64,000 nucleotides of DNA from Lachnospiraceae bacterium AB2028 (lineage in GTDB: Bacteria; Bacillota; Clostridia; Lachnospirales; Lachnospiraceae). The translations under genes and the position numbers were made by a program. Every line of letters begins with the position of its first letter. Position 1 is the first letter of the stretch. Location: NCBI GenBank assembly GCA_000621425.1, contig KK211276.1:248001-312000 (forward strand), given 5' to 3'. Shown here one piece after another: positions 25,430-34,109 of this stretch. The notes under the pieces are model-generated. The model saw only the letters and a list, made by a program, of their open reading frames with translations. It was not told the DNA's origin and searched no databases.

Positions 25430-26284
25430 TCAATCAGCTAAATACTCTGCTATGGCATCATGCCAGTCCTTAAACCTTATATCCGTATTCAGTTTGAACA
25501 TATAATTCTCAAGCGCAGAATATGACGGTCTGTCTGCAGATTCAGGGAATCTTCTCTTATATTCCTCGGAGCTGATCTTTTCTACTACCGTATTCTTGCC
25601 GGCCAGACGGAATATCTCCTCCGTAAATTCAGCCCAGCTGCATATTCCTTCACAGGTTCCATGGTAAGTACCATACTCGTCTGTAGGAAGCAGCAAATGA
25701 ATCGCCCTTGCCAGCTCTGCAGCAGATGTAGGATTCCCCAGCTGGTCATCCACCACACCAATCTTGTCATTTTTTTCTGAAAGCGCCAGCATGGTCTTTA
25801 CGAAATTCTTTCCGTCACCGTAAAGCCAGGCTGTCCTTATCATAAAGAATTTATCTGAGAAACAGCTTACGAATCTCTCTCCTTCAAGCTTGGTCCTGCC
25901 ATATGCACTCTTAGGAGAAGGTGTATCAAATTCTTTGTAAGGCCTGTCACCGTTACCGGGAAAAACATAGTCGGTAGAAATATGCACAAGCTTTGCACCT
26001 GCATCAGTTGCGGCAACCGCCAGATTGCGGGGACCGATGGCATTTATCTTCATTGCCAGGTCTTCATTCTTTTCACATCCGTCTACATTCGTATAAGCCG
26101 CACAGTTGACTATTGCATAAGGCTTTATGCCCCTGACATACTCAAGCACTGCTGATGACGATGTGATATCCAGCTCATCAACATCAGTGCCTATGTACTC
26201 GTATTCAGTGTCGGCAGCCAGTTCCTTCTTCAGTGCGCGCCCCAGCTGACCGTTACAGCCTGTAACAACTATTTTCTTCCCCAT
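25430..26284 (-). CDS. rfbD: dTDP-4-dehydrorhamnose reductase
   Basis: The 284-residue SDR enzyme makes dTDP-L-rhamnose, the last step of the RmlABCD pathway. It shows GCNGQLGRALKKEL, VNCAAYTNVDGCEKNEDLAMKI (NADPH-binding and conserved NxDxxE segments), HISTDYVFPGNG, SAYGRTKLEGE (the Tyr-x3-Lys pair) and FMIRTAWLYGDGKNFV. The length matches the family. The other three genes rfbABC are not in the window. It is at the edge of the polysaccharide cluster and its product is a likely donor for one of the transferases. It is convergent with the DUF212 gene. Confidence 0.93.
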   Translation of the reverse strand: MGKKIVVTGCNGQLGRALKKELAADTEYEYIGTDVDELDITSSSAVLEYVRGIKPYAIVNCAAYTNVDGCEKNEDLAMKINAIGPRNLAVAATDAGAKLVHISTDYVFPGNGDRPYKEFDTPSPKSAYGRTKLEGERFVSCFSDKFFMIRTAWLYGDGKNFVKTMLALSEKNDKIGVVDDQLGNPTSAAELARAIHLLLPTDEYGTYHGTCEGICSWAEFTEEIFRLAGKNTVVEKISSEEYKRRFPESADRPSYSALENYMFKLNTDIRFKDWHDAIAEYLAD

Positions 26285-26339
26285 TACATTTCACCTCATA
26301 ACAATGATAAAAGTTTATTAATGTTATCAGCTAAATCTA

Positions 26340-28019
26340 TTACTTGCCGCCAAGGTCAAGTCTGTTAAACGCAGAGAACACAGCCCTTACGGACGCTCTG
26401 GTGATATTTGAGCTTACGCCCACGCCGTAAGTTGCCTTGCCGGTATCGGCATCCAGCAGGTGGATATATGCAGCTGCCTGTGAATTGGATCCGCTCTGAA
26501 GAGCATGCTCCTCATAATCCAGAATCTTTATGCGTTTCTCAAAAGTCATCGTAAGACCTCTCTGGACGGCATCCAGAGGACCGTTTCCGACAGCCTCAAA
26601 CTGCTTTTCTGTTCCATGATCAGTATAGGTAAGCACTACCTTTGTATCAAACTCGCTTTCCGTCTCACCGGAAAGATCCTCAACCTTGAGCTTCCTGAAG
26701 TGGATAGGCTCCTTGCGGTTAAGGTACTCCTCCCTGAACTCATCCATGATAGTATCCGGTGAAACCTCACCCTGCTTCTCAGAAAGCACCTGGATAACAT
26801 CAGCAAACTCACGCTGCATTCCCTTAGGCAGCTTGAATCCGAAATATGTATCCATGACAAATGCCACACCGCCCTTGCCGGACTGGGAATTGATACGCAC
26901 GATAGGCTCGTACTCTCTTCCGATATCAGAAGGATCGATGGGCAGATAAGGTACAGCCCATATCTCGCTGTTACGCTCACGCATAGCGGCAACCCCCTTG
27001 TTGATAGCATCCTGATGTGAACCGGAGAAAGCTGTAAATACAAGCTTGCCGGCATAAGGATGACGGGGGTGTATGTCCATCTTACATGTCCTCTCAAAAA
27101 GCTCTGCTGCCTCTTTTATATTATCAAGGGCAAGCTCAGGATCGATACCCTGGGAGAACATGTTATAGGCAAGTGTAACTATATCTACATTTCCGGTTCT
27201 TTCACCGTTGCCGAAAAGAGTGCCTTCAATTCTGTCTGCACCTGCAAGCAGAGCAAGCTCAGCAGTAGCCACGCCTGTTCCCCTGTCATTGTGGGGATGC
27301 ACGGAAAGGATTATGCTGTCACGCTTGTTCATGTTTGTTGACATGAACTCTATCCTGTCTGCAAATACGTTAGGGGTGGTCATCTCAACGGTGGAAGGAA
27401 GATTGATTATCATCTTGTGGTCCGGTGTAGGTCCCCACTCGTCGATTACAGCATTGCATACCTCAAGTGCATAGTCTAATTCAGTACCGGTAAAGCTCTC
27501 CGGTGAATACTCAAGTATGGTCTCACCATCGTACTCATTTAAGTGACGCTTAACCATCTGTACGCCGCTTACCGCAATATCAATAACCTTCTGCTTGTCA
27601 GCATTGAACACCACATCCCTCTGAAGGGTTGATGTGGAATTATAGATATGCATTATGAAAAACTTAGTCCCCTGGACAGTCTCAAAATTCCTTATGATCT
27701 GCTCTTCCCTGCACTGCGCAAGAACCTGAAGCTTCACGTCATCCGGCAACATCTTTCTCTCTATTACCTGCCTGATGAAATCATACTCTATCTGACTGGC
27801 CGCAGGAAATCCAACCTCGATTTCCTTAAAGCCGAGCTTAATCAGATAATTAAAAAACTCAATTTTCTCTGAAACAACCATGGGATCTATTAGCGCCTGG
27901 TTTCCGTCGCGTAGGTCCACACTGCACCATACGGGCGCTTTCATGATCTGCTTGTCAGGCCATGTACGCTGCTTAAAATCCTCAACCGGCACTCTCTGAT
28001 ACTTCTTGTAGTTTAACAT
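26340..28019 (-). CDS. leuA: 2-isopropylmalate synthase
   Basis: LeuA condenses acetyl-CoA with 2-ketoisovalerate in the first committed step of leucine synthesis. The 559-residue protein is of the long LeuA type: a TIM barrel with VDLRDGNQALIDPM (metal and substrate binding), SPESFTGTELDYALE, SVHPHNDRGTGVATAE and GTLFGNGERTGNVDIVTLAY, and then a C-terminal regulatory domain starting around residue 430 that would bind leucine. The start at 28019 follows GGAGG at 5 bases; the ORF extends to 28031 but lacks that spacing. No other leu gene is near. It lies downstream of the HPr-like gene, separated by a terminator. Confidence 0.97.
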   Translation of the reverse strand: MLNYKKYQRVPVEDFKQRTWPDKQIMKAPVWCSVDLRDGNQALIDPMVVSEKIEFFNYLIKLGFKEIEVGFPAASQIEYDFIRQVIERKMLPDDVKLQVLAQCREEQIIRNFETVQGTKFFIMHIYNSTSTLQRDVVFNADKQKVIDIAVSGVQMVKRHLNEYDGETILEYSPESFTGTELDYALEVCNAVIDEWGPTPDHKMIINLPSTVEMTTPNVFADRIEFMSTNMNKRDSIILSVHPHNDRGTGVATAELALLAGADRIEGTLFGNGERTGNVDIVTLAYNMFSQGIDPELALDNIKEAAELFERTCKMDIHPRHPYAGKLVFTAFSGSHQDAINKGVAAMRERNSEIWAVPYLPIDPSDIGREYEPIVRINSQSGKGGVAFVMDTYFGFKLPKGMQREFADVIQVLSEKQGEVSPDTIMDEFREEYLNRKEPIHFRKLKVEDLSGETESEFDTKVVLTYTDHGTEKQFEAVGNGPLDAVQRGLTMTFEKRIKILDYEEHALQSGSNSQAAAYIHLLDADTGKATYGVGVSSNITRASVRAVFSAFNRLDLGGK

Positions 28020-28074
28020 CTCGACCTCCATTTGCAGGTGTTTCCAAACCCGCCATAATAATCTGTCTTAATAA

Positions 28075-28105
28075 TAAAAACAGCCCACTTTTAAAAAGCA
28101 GGCTG
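28075..28105 (-). terminator. Terminator after the HPr-like gene
   Basis: On the minus strand an 8-bp stem (CAGCCTGC / GTGGGCTG, with two G-T pairs) is followed by TTTTTATT. It lies 22 bases past the HPr stop and upstream of leuA. Confidence 0.8.
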
Positions 28106-28126
28106 CGAGTAGCGGAATATTATCTT

Positions 28127-28393
28127 TTATCCTTCGCCAAGTCCGTTCTGAATAGCATTCACAAGATATTCCAATGCTTCTTCTTCATCTTCGCCGTCAC
28201 AGACCAGCTCTATCTCATCGCCACACTTAACACACGCACCCAGAACGCTTAGGACACTCTTCGCATTTGCAATATTATCCCCAAACTTGAAAGTGGTTTG
28301 TGCTTTAAATTTCATCGACTCCTTGCATAGAACCCCTGCGGGTCTTAGATGCAGTCCCGTCGAATTGATCACCCTGACTTTTTGGCTGACCAT
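28127..28393 (-). CDS. HPr-family phosphocarrier protein
   Basis: The 88-residue HPr-like protein carries GLHLRPAG, with the phosphorylatable His at position 15 from the chosen start, and the regulatory Ser at exactly 46 (AKSVLSVLGA). These positions match the standard numbering of HPr, which supports the ATG at 28393 over the one at 28399. AGGGGG lies at better spacing for it too. HPr carries phosphate from enzyme I to PTS sugar transporters, and Ser46 phosphorylation works with CcpA. The extra cysteines (GVLCKES, GACVKCGDE) are unusual. The acidic C-terminus (EDEEEALEYL) resembles catabolite-repression HPr paralogs. Confidence 0.9.
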   Translation of the reverse strand: MVSQKVRVINSTGLHLRPAGVLCKESMKFKAQTTFKFGDNIANAKSVLSVLGACVKCGDEIELVCDGEDEEEALEYLVNAIQNGLGEG

Positions 28394-28458
28394 ACGCATG
28401 TCCCCCTATGTATTTTGCATACCCCTGTAACCGCTATACCTTCTCAAATCTGTGTTTT

Positions 28459-28487
28459 ATTCTACCACATTAAGTGGTTTCCCGCAA
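28459..28487 (-). promoter_or_regulatory. Promoter of the HPr-like gene
   Basis: The minus strand has TTGCGG (28487-28482) and TAGAAT (28464-28459), 17 bases apart. The spacer contains a small ACCAC-TTAAT-GTGGT inverted repeat, which could be an operator. Confidence 0.55.
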
Positions 28488-28504
28488 TCCATTGAGAGTC
28501 AAAC

Positions 28505-29854
28505 TTAACCCAGTTCTTTCTCTATAAGAGCTGCCAGATCTGAAGCATCTTTGTCTATCACAGACTTGTCACGCCCCTCGATCATTACCCTTACCAAAGG
28601 CTCTGTACCTGAAGGCCTGATGAGCACCCTGCCCGCGCCTGCATATTTTTCTTCAAGAGCCTTAATAGCACCTGCAACAGCCTCCGACTGCATAAAGTCA
28701 TGTTTCTTTTCATTAGATGCCTTGGCATTTACAAGAGCCTGAGGCAGTACTTCCATAACTCCAGCAAGTTCTGAGAGCTTTTTGCCACTTCTCTTCATCA
28801 CTTCAAGGAGATGCAAGGCTGACAGAAGACCGTCACCCGTAGTATTTTCATCTAGGAAAATGATGTGTCCGGACTGTTCGCCGCCCAGGTTCGATCCGGT
28901 TTCCTTCATCCTTTCCAGCACATATCTGTCACCGACCTTGGTCTGTTCCAGATTGATGCCGTTTTTATCAGCCATTATTGTCAGGCCCAGGTTGCTCATT
29001 ACGGTAACAACCAGGCGGTCCCCGGAAAGTTTCCCGCGCTCCTTCATGTCCAACCCGACTATTGCCATTATCTGGTCACCGTCTATAACCCGGCCCTTTT
29101 CATCAACTGCTAAAAATCTGTCAGCATCGCCGTCAAAAGCTACGCCGGCATCAGCCTTTTCTTCCACGACTCTCCTGCACAATTCACCAAGATGGGTTGA
29201 GCCGCAGTCCTTATTGATATTAGTTCCGTCAGGCCTGTCATGTATGGCTATTACATCAGCTCCCAGTCTCTTAAGAGCCTGTATGGAAGTATTAAAAGAC
29301 GCTCCTTCTGCACAGTCAGCCACTATCTTCATGCCGGTCAGGTCCACATCCACCGCATTAACAGAATGGTTGATGTACTCATCTGCCGCATCGAAACGGT
29401 AATCTATCCTTCCCACTTCCAGGCCGGTCTTTGATGCCGAAGCATCAAGTCCGTTCTTAATAATAGCCTCGATTTCATCCTCGGTTGCATCCGGAAGCTT
29501 GAAACCATGTGCATCAAAAAACTTTATGCCGTTAAATTCCACCGGATTATGGGAAGCCGATATAACAACTCCCGCATCCGCACGGTATCTTCTGGTAAGG
29601 TAAGCTACTGCCGGCGTAGGAGCCACGCCCACATAGATAACGTCAGCACCTACGGAAGTAATGCCTGCTATAAGTGCATTAGCAAGCATTCCGCCTGATA
29701 TCCTTGTATCGCAGCCGACTAATATAACCGGCTTATGGTTTGAATTCTTTGCCAGCACACAAGCGCCAGCCTGTCCTAACTGCATAGCAAGCGTCACTGT
29801 CAGCTCCTTGCCTGCTACGCCTCTCACTCCGTCTGTTCCGAATAATCTTGCCAT
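28505..29854 (-). CDS. glmM: Phosphoglucosamine mutase
   Basis: GlmM turns glucosamine-6-phosphate into glucosamine-1-phosphate for UDP-GlcNAc, the precursor of peptidoglycan. The 449 residues show ARLFGTDGVRGVAG at the start, the phosphoserine loop GVVISASHNPVEFNGIKFF, the metal-binding DGDADRF motif (AFDGDADRFLAVDEKG), and C-terminal GRVLIRPSGTEPLVRVM. It is the third gene of the cdaA-cdaR-glmM arrangement, in which CdaR and GlmM are reported to modulate CdaA in other Firmicutes. A gap of 18 bases to cdaR suggests co-transcription. Confidence 0.97.
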   Translation of the reverse strand: MARLFGTDGVRGVAGKELTVTLAMQLGQAGACVLAKNSNHKPVILVGCDTRISGGMLANALIAGITSVGADVIYVGVAPTPAVAYLTRRYRADAGVVISASHNPVEFNGIKFFDAHGFKLPDATEDEIEAIIKNGLDASASKTGLEVGRIDYRFDAADEYINHSVNAVDVDLTGMKIVADCAEGASFNTSIQALKRLGADVIAIHDRPDGTNINKDCGSTHLGELCRRVVEEKADAGVAFDGDADRFLAVDEKGRVIDGDQIMAIVGLDMKERGKLSGDRLVVTVMSNLGLTIMADKNGINLEQTKVGDRYVLERMKETGSNLGGEQSGHIIFLDENTTGDGLLSALHLLEVMKRSGKKLSELAGVMEVLPQALVNAKASNEKKHDFMQSEAVAGAIKALEEKYAGAGRVLIRPSGTEPLVRVMIEGRDKSVIDKDASDLAALIEKELG

Positions 29855-29872
29855 TTTTATGTATTTCCTTCC

Positions 29873-31237
29873 CTATTCTTCTTTTTCCGTCAGCCTGACA
29901 TCCACATATGTTACCGCTTTTGAACTTAAGCCTTCAGGAAGAGCAAAATCAACCTTTATGCGGTATATTCCCTCACTGGGATCTGTATTTGCAGACTGGA
30001 AATAGCCGTCTATATCTACTTCACCCATTATGTCAGTTGCATATACTCCGTCATAATAATGCCCTATTGCTGAAGTAGTAAGGCTTACAAAGTCATTTGC
30101 GTCATCGTCGCCGGAATCTGTAGTTATCTTAGCCTCATAACCTGACGGCACATCCAAAAGCGTAATATTATCTACCGGTACATCAAATGTCTTATCCTCA
30201 AGCGGCACAACAGATATGTATACATTCACGATTCCGTTAAAGTCGCTTCCATCAGGAGATACCAGCTGCACCCCGGCAGGAAGATAATCATTAAGATCTA
30301 TCTGTACAGTAAACTCTTCGCTCTTTCCGGTAACACTTAACACTTCTGACGGAATGACAAGATTGTTTATAGTTTCCATAACAGACGAACGGCCCGCCAG
30401 AACTACCGCTGTTCTATCAGCCTGGGGATCCCCGTCAACTGCATACCCCTCTGCCGGAACTCCGGACATACTGTAAATTATATCCACAGCCTTCTGTTCA
30501 AGTATGGAAATATTCACATTTATGGAAGAAATATTAGTAGTTAGGTTTTCATGTACGACTTCATTTCCTTTTTTATCCAAAAGGACTATATCGGCCGTTG
30601 ATGAAATATCAGAGCTTCGACCTGAAACACTGACATTACACTTTGCTGATGCAATAGTATCAACCACAGACTCAGGGCCGGAAATCCTGACAGTATTCTG
30701 GTTGGTTGCCACATCCCCGACAATGTACCCGTCTTCCGGTGTTCCGGTCACTTCCACCTCTATAGGCAGGTGTTTTTCCTTCCTGTTCTCTATGGCCAGC
30801 TTTACCACGCTATGGTCACCCACTATGGATTCAAGCTGGTTGTCATTCTTGTTAGTCGAAAAATTGATGGTCAGGGTATTAACATCCGTCATCTGCGTCA
30901 TATCAGCAGTAGCCCGGATGTTCTCCTTATTGAGGCTGTCTATAACAGAACGCTTTCCCTCTATGGTAACATCCACCACGTCAGTCTCGTCCAATATCTC
31001 ATAGACTTTATTCTGGTCAGTAAGAGCCTCCGGATGTAGTATCTCCACCTGTATCCCACTGTAACTGTTCATTATCACAGGATCATCATAATTGATGACC
31101 AACAGCCAGAGCGCAACAGCAACCACCACCGAGAGCAGCTTAAGACCGAGGTTATTCGTTATTTTCTTTAGAAACTTTTTTATCGCCCCGTCCTCCTCTC
31201 TGATGTAGTCTGCGGCCTCTCCTATTTTCCTCGCCAT
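29873..31237 (-). CDS. cdaR: CdaR: YbbR-domain regulator of cyclic di-AMP synthesis
   Basis: The 454-residue protein has one N-terminal membrane helix (LKLLSVVVAVALWLLVI) and an extracytoplasmic part with about four YbbR repeats, visible as recurring V-x-V-x-I/V and D-x-V-P-V segments such as VPVDNITLLDVPSGYEA. It lies between cdaA and glmM. The first standard start is at 31237 but overlaps cdaA by 86 bases. Within the overlap, AGGAGG sits 8 bases before an ATA codon at 31183. Starting there gives (M)KKFLKKITNNLGLKLL, which looks like the usual CdaR start. The start is therefore uncertain. CdaR is known to regulate CdaA activity in other Firmicutes. Confidence 0.92.
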   Translation of the reverse strand: MARKIGEAADYIREEDGAIKKFLKKITNNLGLKLLSVVVAVALWLLVINYDDPVIMNSYSGIQVEILHPEALTDQNKVYEILDETDVVDVTIEGKRSVIDSLNKENIRATADMTQMTDVNTLTINFSTNKNDNQLESIVGDHSVVKLAIENRKEKHLPIEVEVTGTPEDGYIVGDVATNQNTVRISGPESVVDTIASAKCNVSVSGRSSDISSTADIVLLDKKGNEVVHENLTTNISSINVNISILEQKAVDIIYSMSGVPAEGYAVDGDPQADRTAVVLAGRSSVMETINNLVIPSEVLSVTGKSEEFTVQIDLNDYLPAGVQLVSPDGSDFNGIVNVYISVVPLEDKTFDVPVDNITLLDVPSGYEAKITTDSGDDDANDFVSLTTSAIGHYYDGVYATDIMGEVDIDGYFQSANTDPSEGIYRIKVDFALPEGLSSKAVTYVDVRLTEKEE

Positions 31238-32051
31238 CAGCTTCTCTTAAAAGCTCCAGCTTTTCCCTGAGACCTTCCTGATTGAGACCGTTATAAAGCT
31301 CACCGCCACATGCCACGCTGACCTTTCCGCTTTCTTCAGACACTATTACTACAAGCGCATCCGTAACTTCTGAAATGCCAACACCTGCACGATGTCTGGT
31401 TCCCAAAGCTTTGCTAAGATTAGGATTTTCCGACAGTGGCAGATAGCATGTTGCAGACATTACCCTGTCGCCCCTGAATATAACTGCCCCATCATGCAAT
31501 GGCGTATTATGCTCAAAAATATTGATAAGCAGCTGACTTGATACGGAAGCATCTATATTTATTCCGGTTTTCTCGTACTCAGAAAGGGTCTGCTGCCTTT
31601 CAAAAACCATAAGCGCTCCCGTCTTTACACGGCCCATGGAAAATGAAGCCTTTACAATTTCATCTATCGTATGGACAGAATATGCATTTGAATATTTATC
31701 GCTATCAAGAAGGGACATATTTGAAAAAATCTTATTACTTCCCAACTGCTCAAGTGCCCGACGTAACTCAGGTTGCAGAATCACTACCATTGCCACAGCC
31801 GCCACATAAAGGCTTCGCTCGGCAATGAAAAGGATTGTTGACATATTGAACATAGCAGCAACAAGGAAGAAAGCCAGAATAACAAGAAGTCCCTTTAAAA
31901 GGGACCATGCCTTGGTTTTTCTCATCCACGCCATAATGTAATAAACCACTACAGATAATATCACGATCTCGATCACATCGGATAAGCGTATAGTGGGAAC
32001 CCGGAAACTCGATATATACTTTTCAATAAATGAAGTAAGCTGTGTGAGCAT
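31152..32051 (-). CDS. cdaA: Diadenylate cyclase CdaA
   Basis: CdaA makes cyclic di-AMP from two ATP at the membrane. The 299-residue protein has three membrane helices (about residues 24-95), then the DisA_N catalytic domain with LHDGAVIFRGDRV (the DGA metal motif near residue 187) and GTRHRAGVGISE (the RHR motif near residue 220). Both are intact. It starts at ATG 32051, three bases from the previous gene. The C-terminus ends in a strongly charged Arg/Gly-rich tail of about 30 residues (GEENRRGRRLHQRGGRGDKK) not found in the B. subtilis protein. It overlaps cdaR. Confidence 0.95.
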   Translation of the reverse strand: MLTQLTSFIEKYISSFRVPTIRLSDVIEIVILSVVVYYIMAWMRKTKAWSLLKGLLVILAFFLVAAMFNMSTILFIAERSLYVAAVAMVVILQPELRRALEQLGSNKIFSNMSLLDSDKYSNAYSVHTIDEIVKASFSMGRVKTGALMVFERQQTLSEYEKTGINIDASVSSQLLINIFEHNTPLHDGAVIFRGDRVMSATCYLPLSENPNLSKALGTRHRAGVGISEVTDALVVIVSEESGKVSVACGGELYNGLNQEGLREKLELLREADGEENRRGRRLHQRGGRGDKKVSKENNE

Positions 32052-32054
32052 CCT

Positions 32055-33197
32055 TTACTGGTTATTCCTTCTTCGTTCTCTGTTCGCCCTGGCTTTTGCT
32101 GCAGTATCTCTTTCTAATGACGAAGCCTGTGCATCCCGCTCGGTAAGAGCCCTATGCATACGGTACTCAGGAGCATCTTTTTTCTCCTTTACCGGCTCTT
32201 CCTTCCCGGGCCGCCGTCTTTCAGGATCCTTCTTCCTCCGGCCTTCCCTGCTCTTTTTAGCAGGATCAGCAGTGCCGTTGATCTTCTTTACCTTACGGTC
32301 ATTAACCTTTACCGTATTCTTAGGTATTGCCTTTACATAATAGTAATACTCATCATCCTCAAACTGTACTCTCTCGGTACGGCTATAGTCCACATTGAAT
32401 ACAAAGAACTTGATCACAAAGGCAACACCAACCGCAAGCATTGAACCTAAAATCAGGCCGCCTATGGATACAGACAGTTTGAAATATAGCGCACCAACTA
32501 CCATAACAAGGATGTCAAGCAGAGCACCTGCACTGATGGCAATGGTCCATGAGTGATCCTTTGATAAACGTCTGATGAAATAAACACATAATATGGTCAC
32601 TCCGAATGCAACAATATAAAGTATCATCTGCTTGTTGAACATCATGTCATCCAGCAGATACCTGAATTTGTTTATAAGCTCAGCATCCACACCGTCACCG
32701 GCAGTTTTGGCAGCACTTCCGGATATGTAGGAAAGCATGAAATATACCACAACGCCGCAGCCTGCAGAAACGATAGATGCAGGTGTACCTAAAAGCCCGG
32801 CCGCAATAGGAACCACATATGGAATTCCTAATTTGAATGACATAGGAGTCAAAAGCAGCAGGACTGCATCCTTGGGCGTGAACCTGAAATAAAGCAGGAA
32901 CATCACAAGGAACAGAGCCGCTATTATTATCACGCTTTCAAGCGAAAGCGCATATAGATGTAACAGCACAATTCCGGCAGCCATTACAACAATCACATTT
33001 ATAGGCAAAAATGAGCACACCAGCGCCAGCACCAGCGTAACAGCAAAATTCGTCAAACTTCTTGAATACCCTATGGAACTGTTTATGAGTATAAGGGTAA
33101 CCAGCGCCAGCAGAAATTTAAGCGCCGGTCTGCAGAAATTATCATATTTGGAATAAAACTGAAGGATCCTCTCCCTCGCCTGAAGTAAAAATACCAT
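32055..33197 (-). CDS. Polytopic membrane protein with charged tail, upstream of cdaA
   Basis: The 380-residue protein has seven to eight hydrophobic helices up to about residue 265. A long charged, low-complexity C-terminus follows, rich in Lys, Arg, Glu and Pro, with DYSRTERVQFEDDEYYYYV and KKDPERRRPGKEEPVKEKKD. It resembles proteins found directly upstream of cdaA in Lachnospiraceae, with no established function that I know of. The start at 33197 is ATG after AGG; an upstream TTG at 33203 is less likely. The gap to cdaA is three bases, so it is in the same operon. Confidence 0.75.
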   Translation of the reverse strand: MVFLLQARERILQFYSKYDNFCRPALKFLLALVTLILINSSIGYSRSLTNFAVTLVLALVCSFLPINVIVVMAAGIVLLHLYALSLESVIIIAALFLVMFLLYFRFTPKDAVLLLLTPMSFKLGIPYVVPIAAGLLGTPASIVSAGCGVVVYFMLSYISGSAAKTAGDGVDAELINKFRYLLDDMMFNKQMILYIVAFGVTILCVYFIRRLSKDHSWTIAISAGALLDILVMVVGALYFKLSVSIGGLILGSMLAVGVAFVIKFFVFNVDYSRTERVQFEDDEYYYYVKAIPKNTVKVNDRKVKKINGTADPAKKSREGRRKKDPERRRPGKEEPVKEKKDAPEYRMHRALTERDAQASSLERDTAAKARANRERRRNNQ

Positions 33198-33218
33198 AGT
33201 CAAAAACCTGCTCAGTCT

Positions 33219-33659
33219 TTATTTTGCCCGTTCCCTTCTGGACACGGGCTCAGCATCCCCGGCCTCGCTCTCTTCCTTCTTGTACATAGAGCTGAGCCTG
33301 CGGAGATTATTATAGTAAATGCGCAGTTTGCGGCGGGCTGCCCTATGCCGCAACGCATATACAATATATGTTATGACGGAATATACAGCGATCAAAATAA
33401 GATATCTTTCCAGAATAATTTTCCCGAAAGTAAGAAGATCCATGCTGTAAATTTCTTCCATAAGCACTTCAAAATCATAGGCAAGATACATGCCCACCAT
33501 GATTCCGTATGCAATGGTTCCATACACAATTGACTTCATGACTTCCTTGGCAATGTAATCGCCACGAAAATATGTGCCTATACGCATATTGCGCTTTCCT
33601 TCTTCCTTCTCGTAGGAAGCCATTCGCGTCATAAGTTTTATTCTTGATTCGTTTAGCAT
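33219..33659 (-). CDS. Small membrane protein, unknown function
   Basis: The 146-residue protein has two hydrophobic segments (VYGTIAYGIMVGMYLAY and ILERYLILIAVYSVITYIVY) and a charged C-terminal tail (RRAARRKLRIYYNN ... RRERAK). No known motif is visible. It lies 21 bases from the next membrane gene and nine from the YvyF-like gene, so it is co-transcribed with the cdaA operon. The N-terminal stretch (MLNESRIKLMTRMASYEKEE) is helical and cytoplasmic. Confidence 0.7.
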   Translation of the reverse strand: MLNESRIKLMTRMASYEKEEGKRNMRIGTYFRGDYIAKEVMKSIVYGTIAYGIMVGMYLAYDFEVLMEEIYSMDLLTFGKIILERYLILIAVYSVITYIVYALRHRAARRKLRIYYNNLRRLSSMYKKEESEAGDAEPVSRRERAK

Positions 33660-33668
33660 CTGTTCCTA

Positions 33669-34076
33669 TCAGTTGTGAAAGGTATGCATCTTATGGCTGG
33701 TTGAATCCTTTCTTTCATGCGACACGGGAACCTCCGGCCGCTTACCAGCTGCACTGATGTTATTCGCAGTCTCCTTCTTGCATTTATCACAATAACGACC
33801 TGTCTTTATCTGGGCGCCGCAAAGTTCACAGCTTAACTTAACCGGTGAATCATCCGAGAATACCAGGCGTTCTTCACGAACCCACTGCTGGACCTGCTTA
33901 TTCTCCACCCCGCAGTCCTCACAGATCTCGCTAATGGAAGCAGTTTTGTGCTCGCGCACATACTCCTTTACTTCTTGGAATTTCTTCTCTGCTAATTCCT
34001 TGCACGCCGGACAAACCTGCTGTCCGCCCATATAATTAAACATCTTGCCGCATTTTCTGCAATTCTTAACTTCCAT
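33669..34076 (-). CDS. YvyF-like zinc-ribbon protein
   Basis: The 135-residue protein has two zinc-ribbon pairs: CRKCG ... CPACK at the N-terminus, and CELCG ... CDKCK at about residue 85. Between them is a MerR-like helix-turn-helix (SISEICEDCGVENKQVQQWVREERL). This layout matches the YvyF / TIGR03826 family of flagellar-operon proteins, which in Bacillus lies beside comF and flgM. Here comF is directly upstream, in the same order. It probably acts as a regulator or scaffold in the motility-competence module, but the function is not known. Confidence 0.75.
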   Translation of the reverse strand: MEVKNCRKCGKMFNYMGGQQVCPACKELAEKKFQEVKEYVREHKTASISEICEDCGVENKQVQQWVREERLVFSDDSPVKLSCELCGAQIKTGRYCDKCKKETANNISAAGKRPEVPVSHERKDSTSHKMHTFHN

Positions 34077-34109
34077 AACCCCGAAACCTCCATTTCGTAT
34101 AAACCGCTA

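Noticed and set aside
28782-29402. Long plus-strand ORF opposite glmM (206 residues)
   Set aside because: Low-complexity Ser/Pro/Arg-rich shadow of glmM codons. No ribosome binding site or family likeness.
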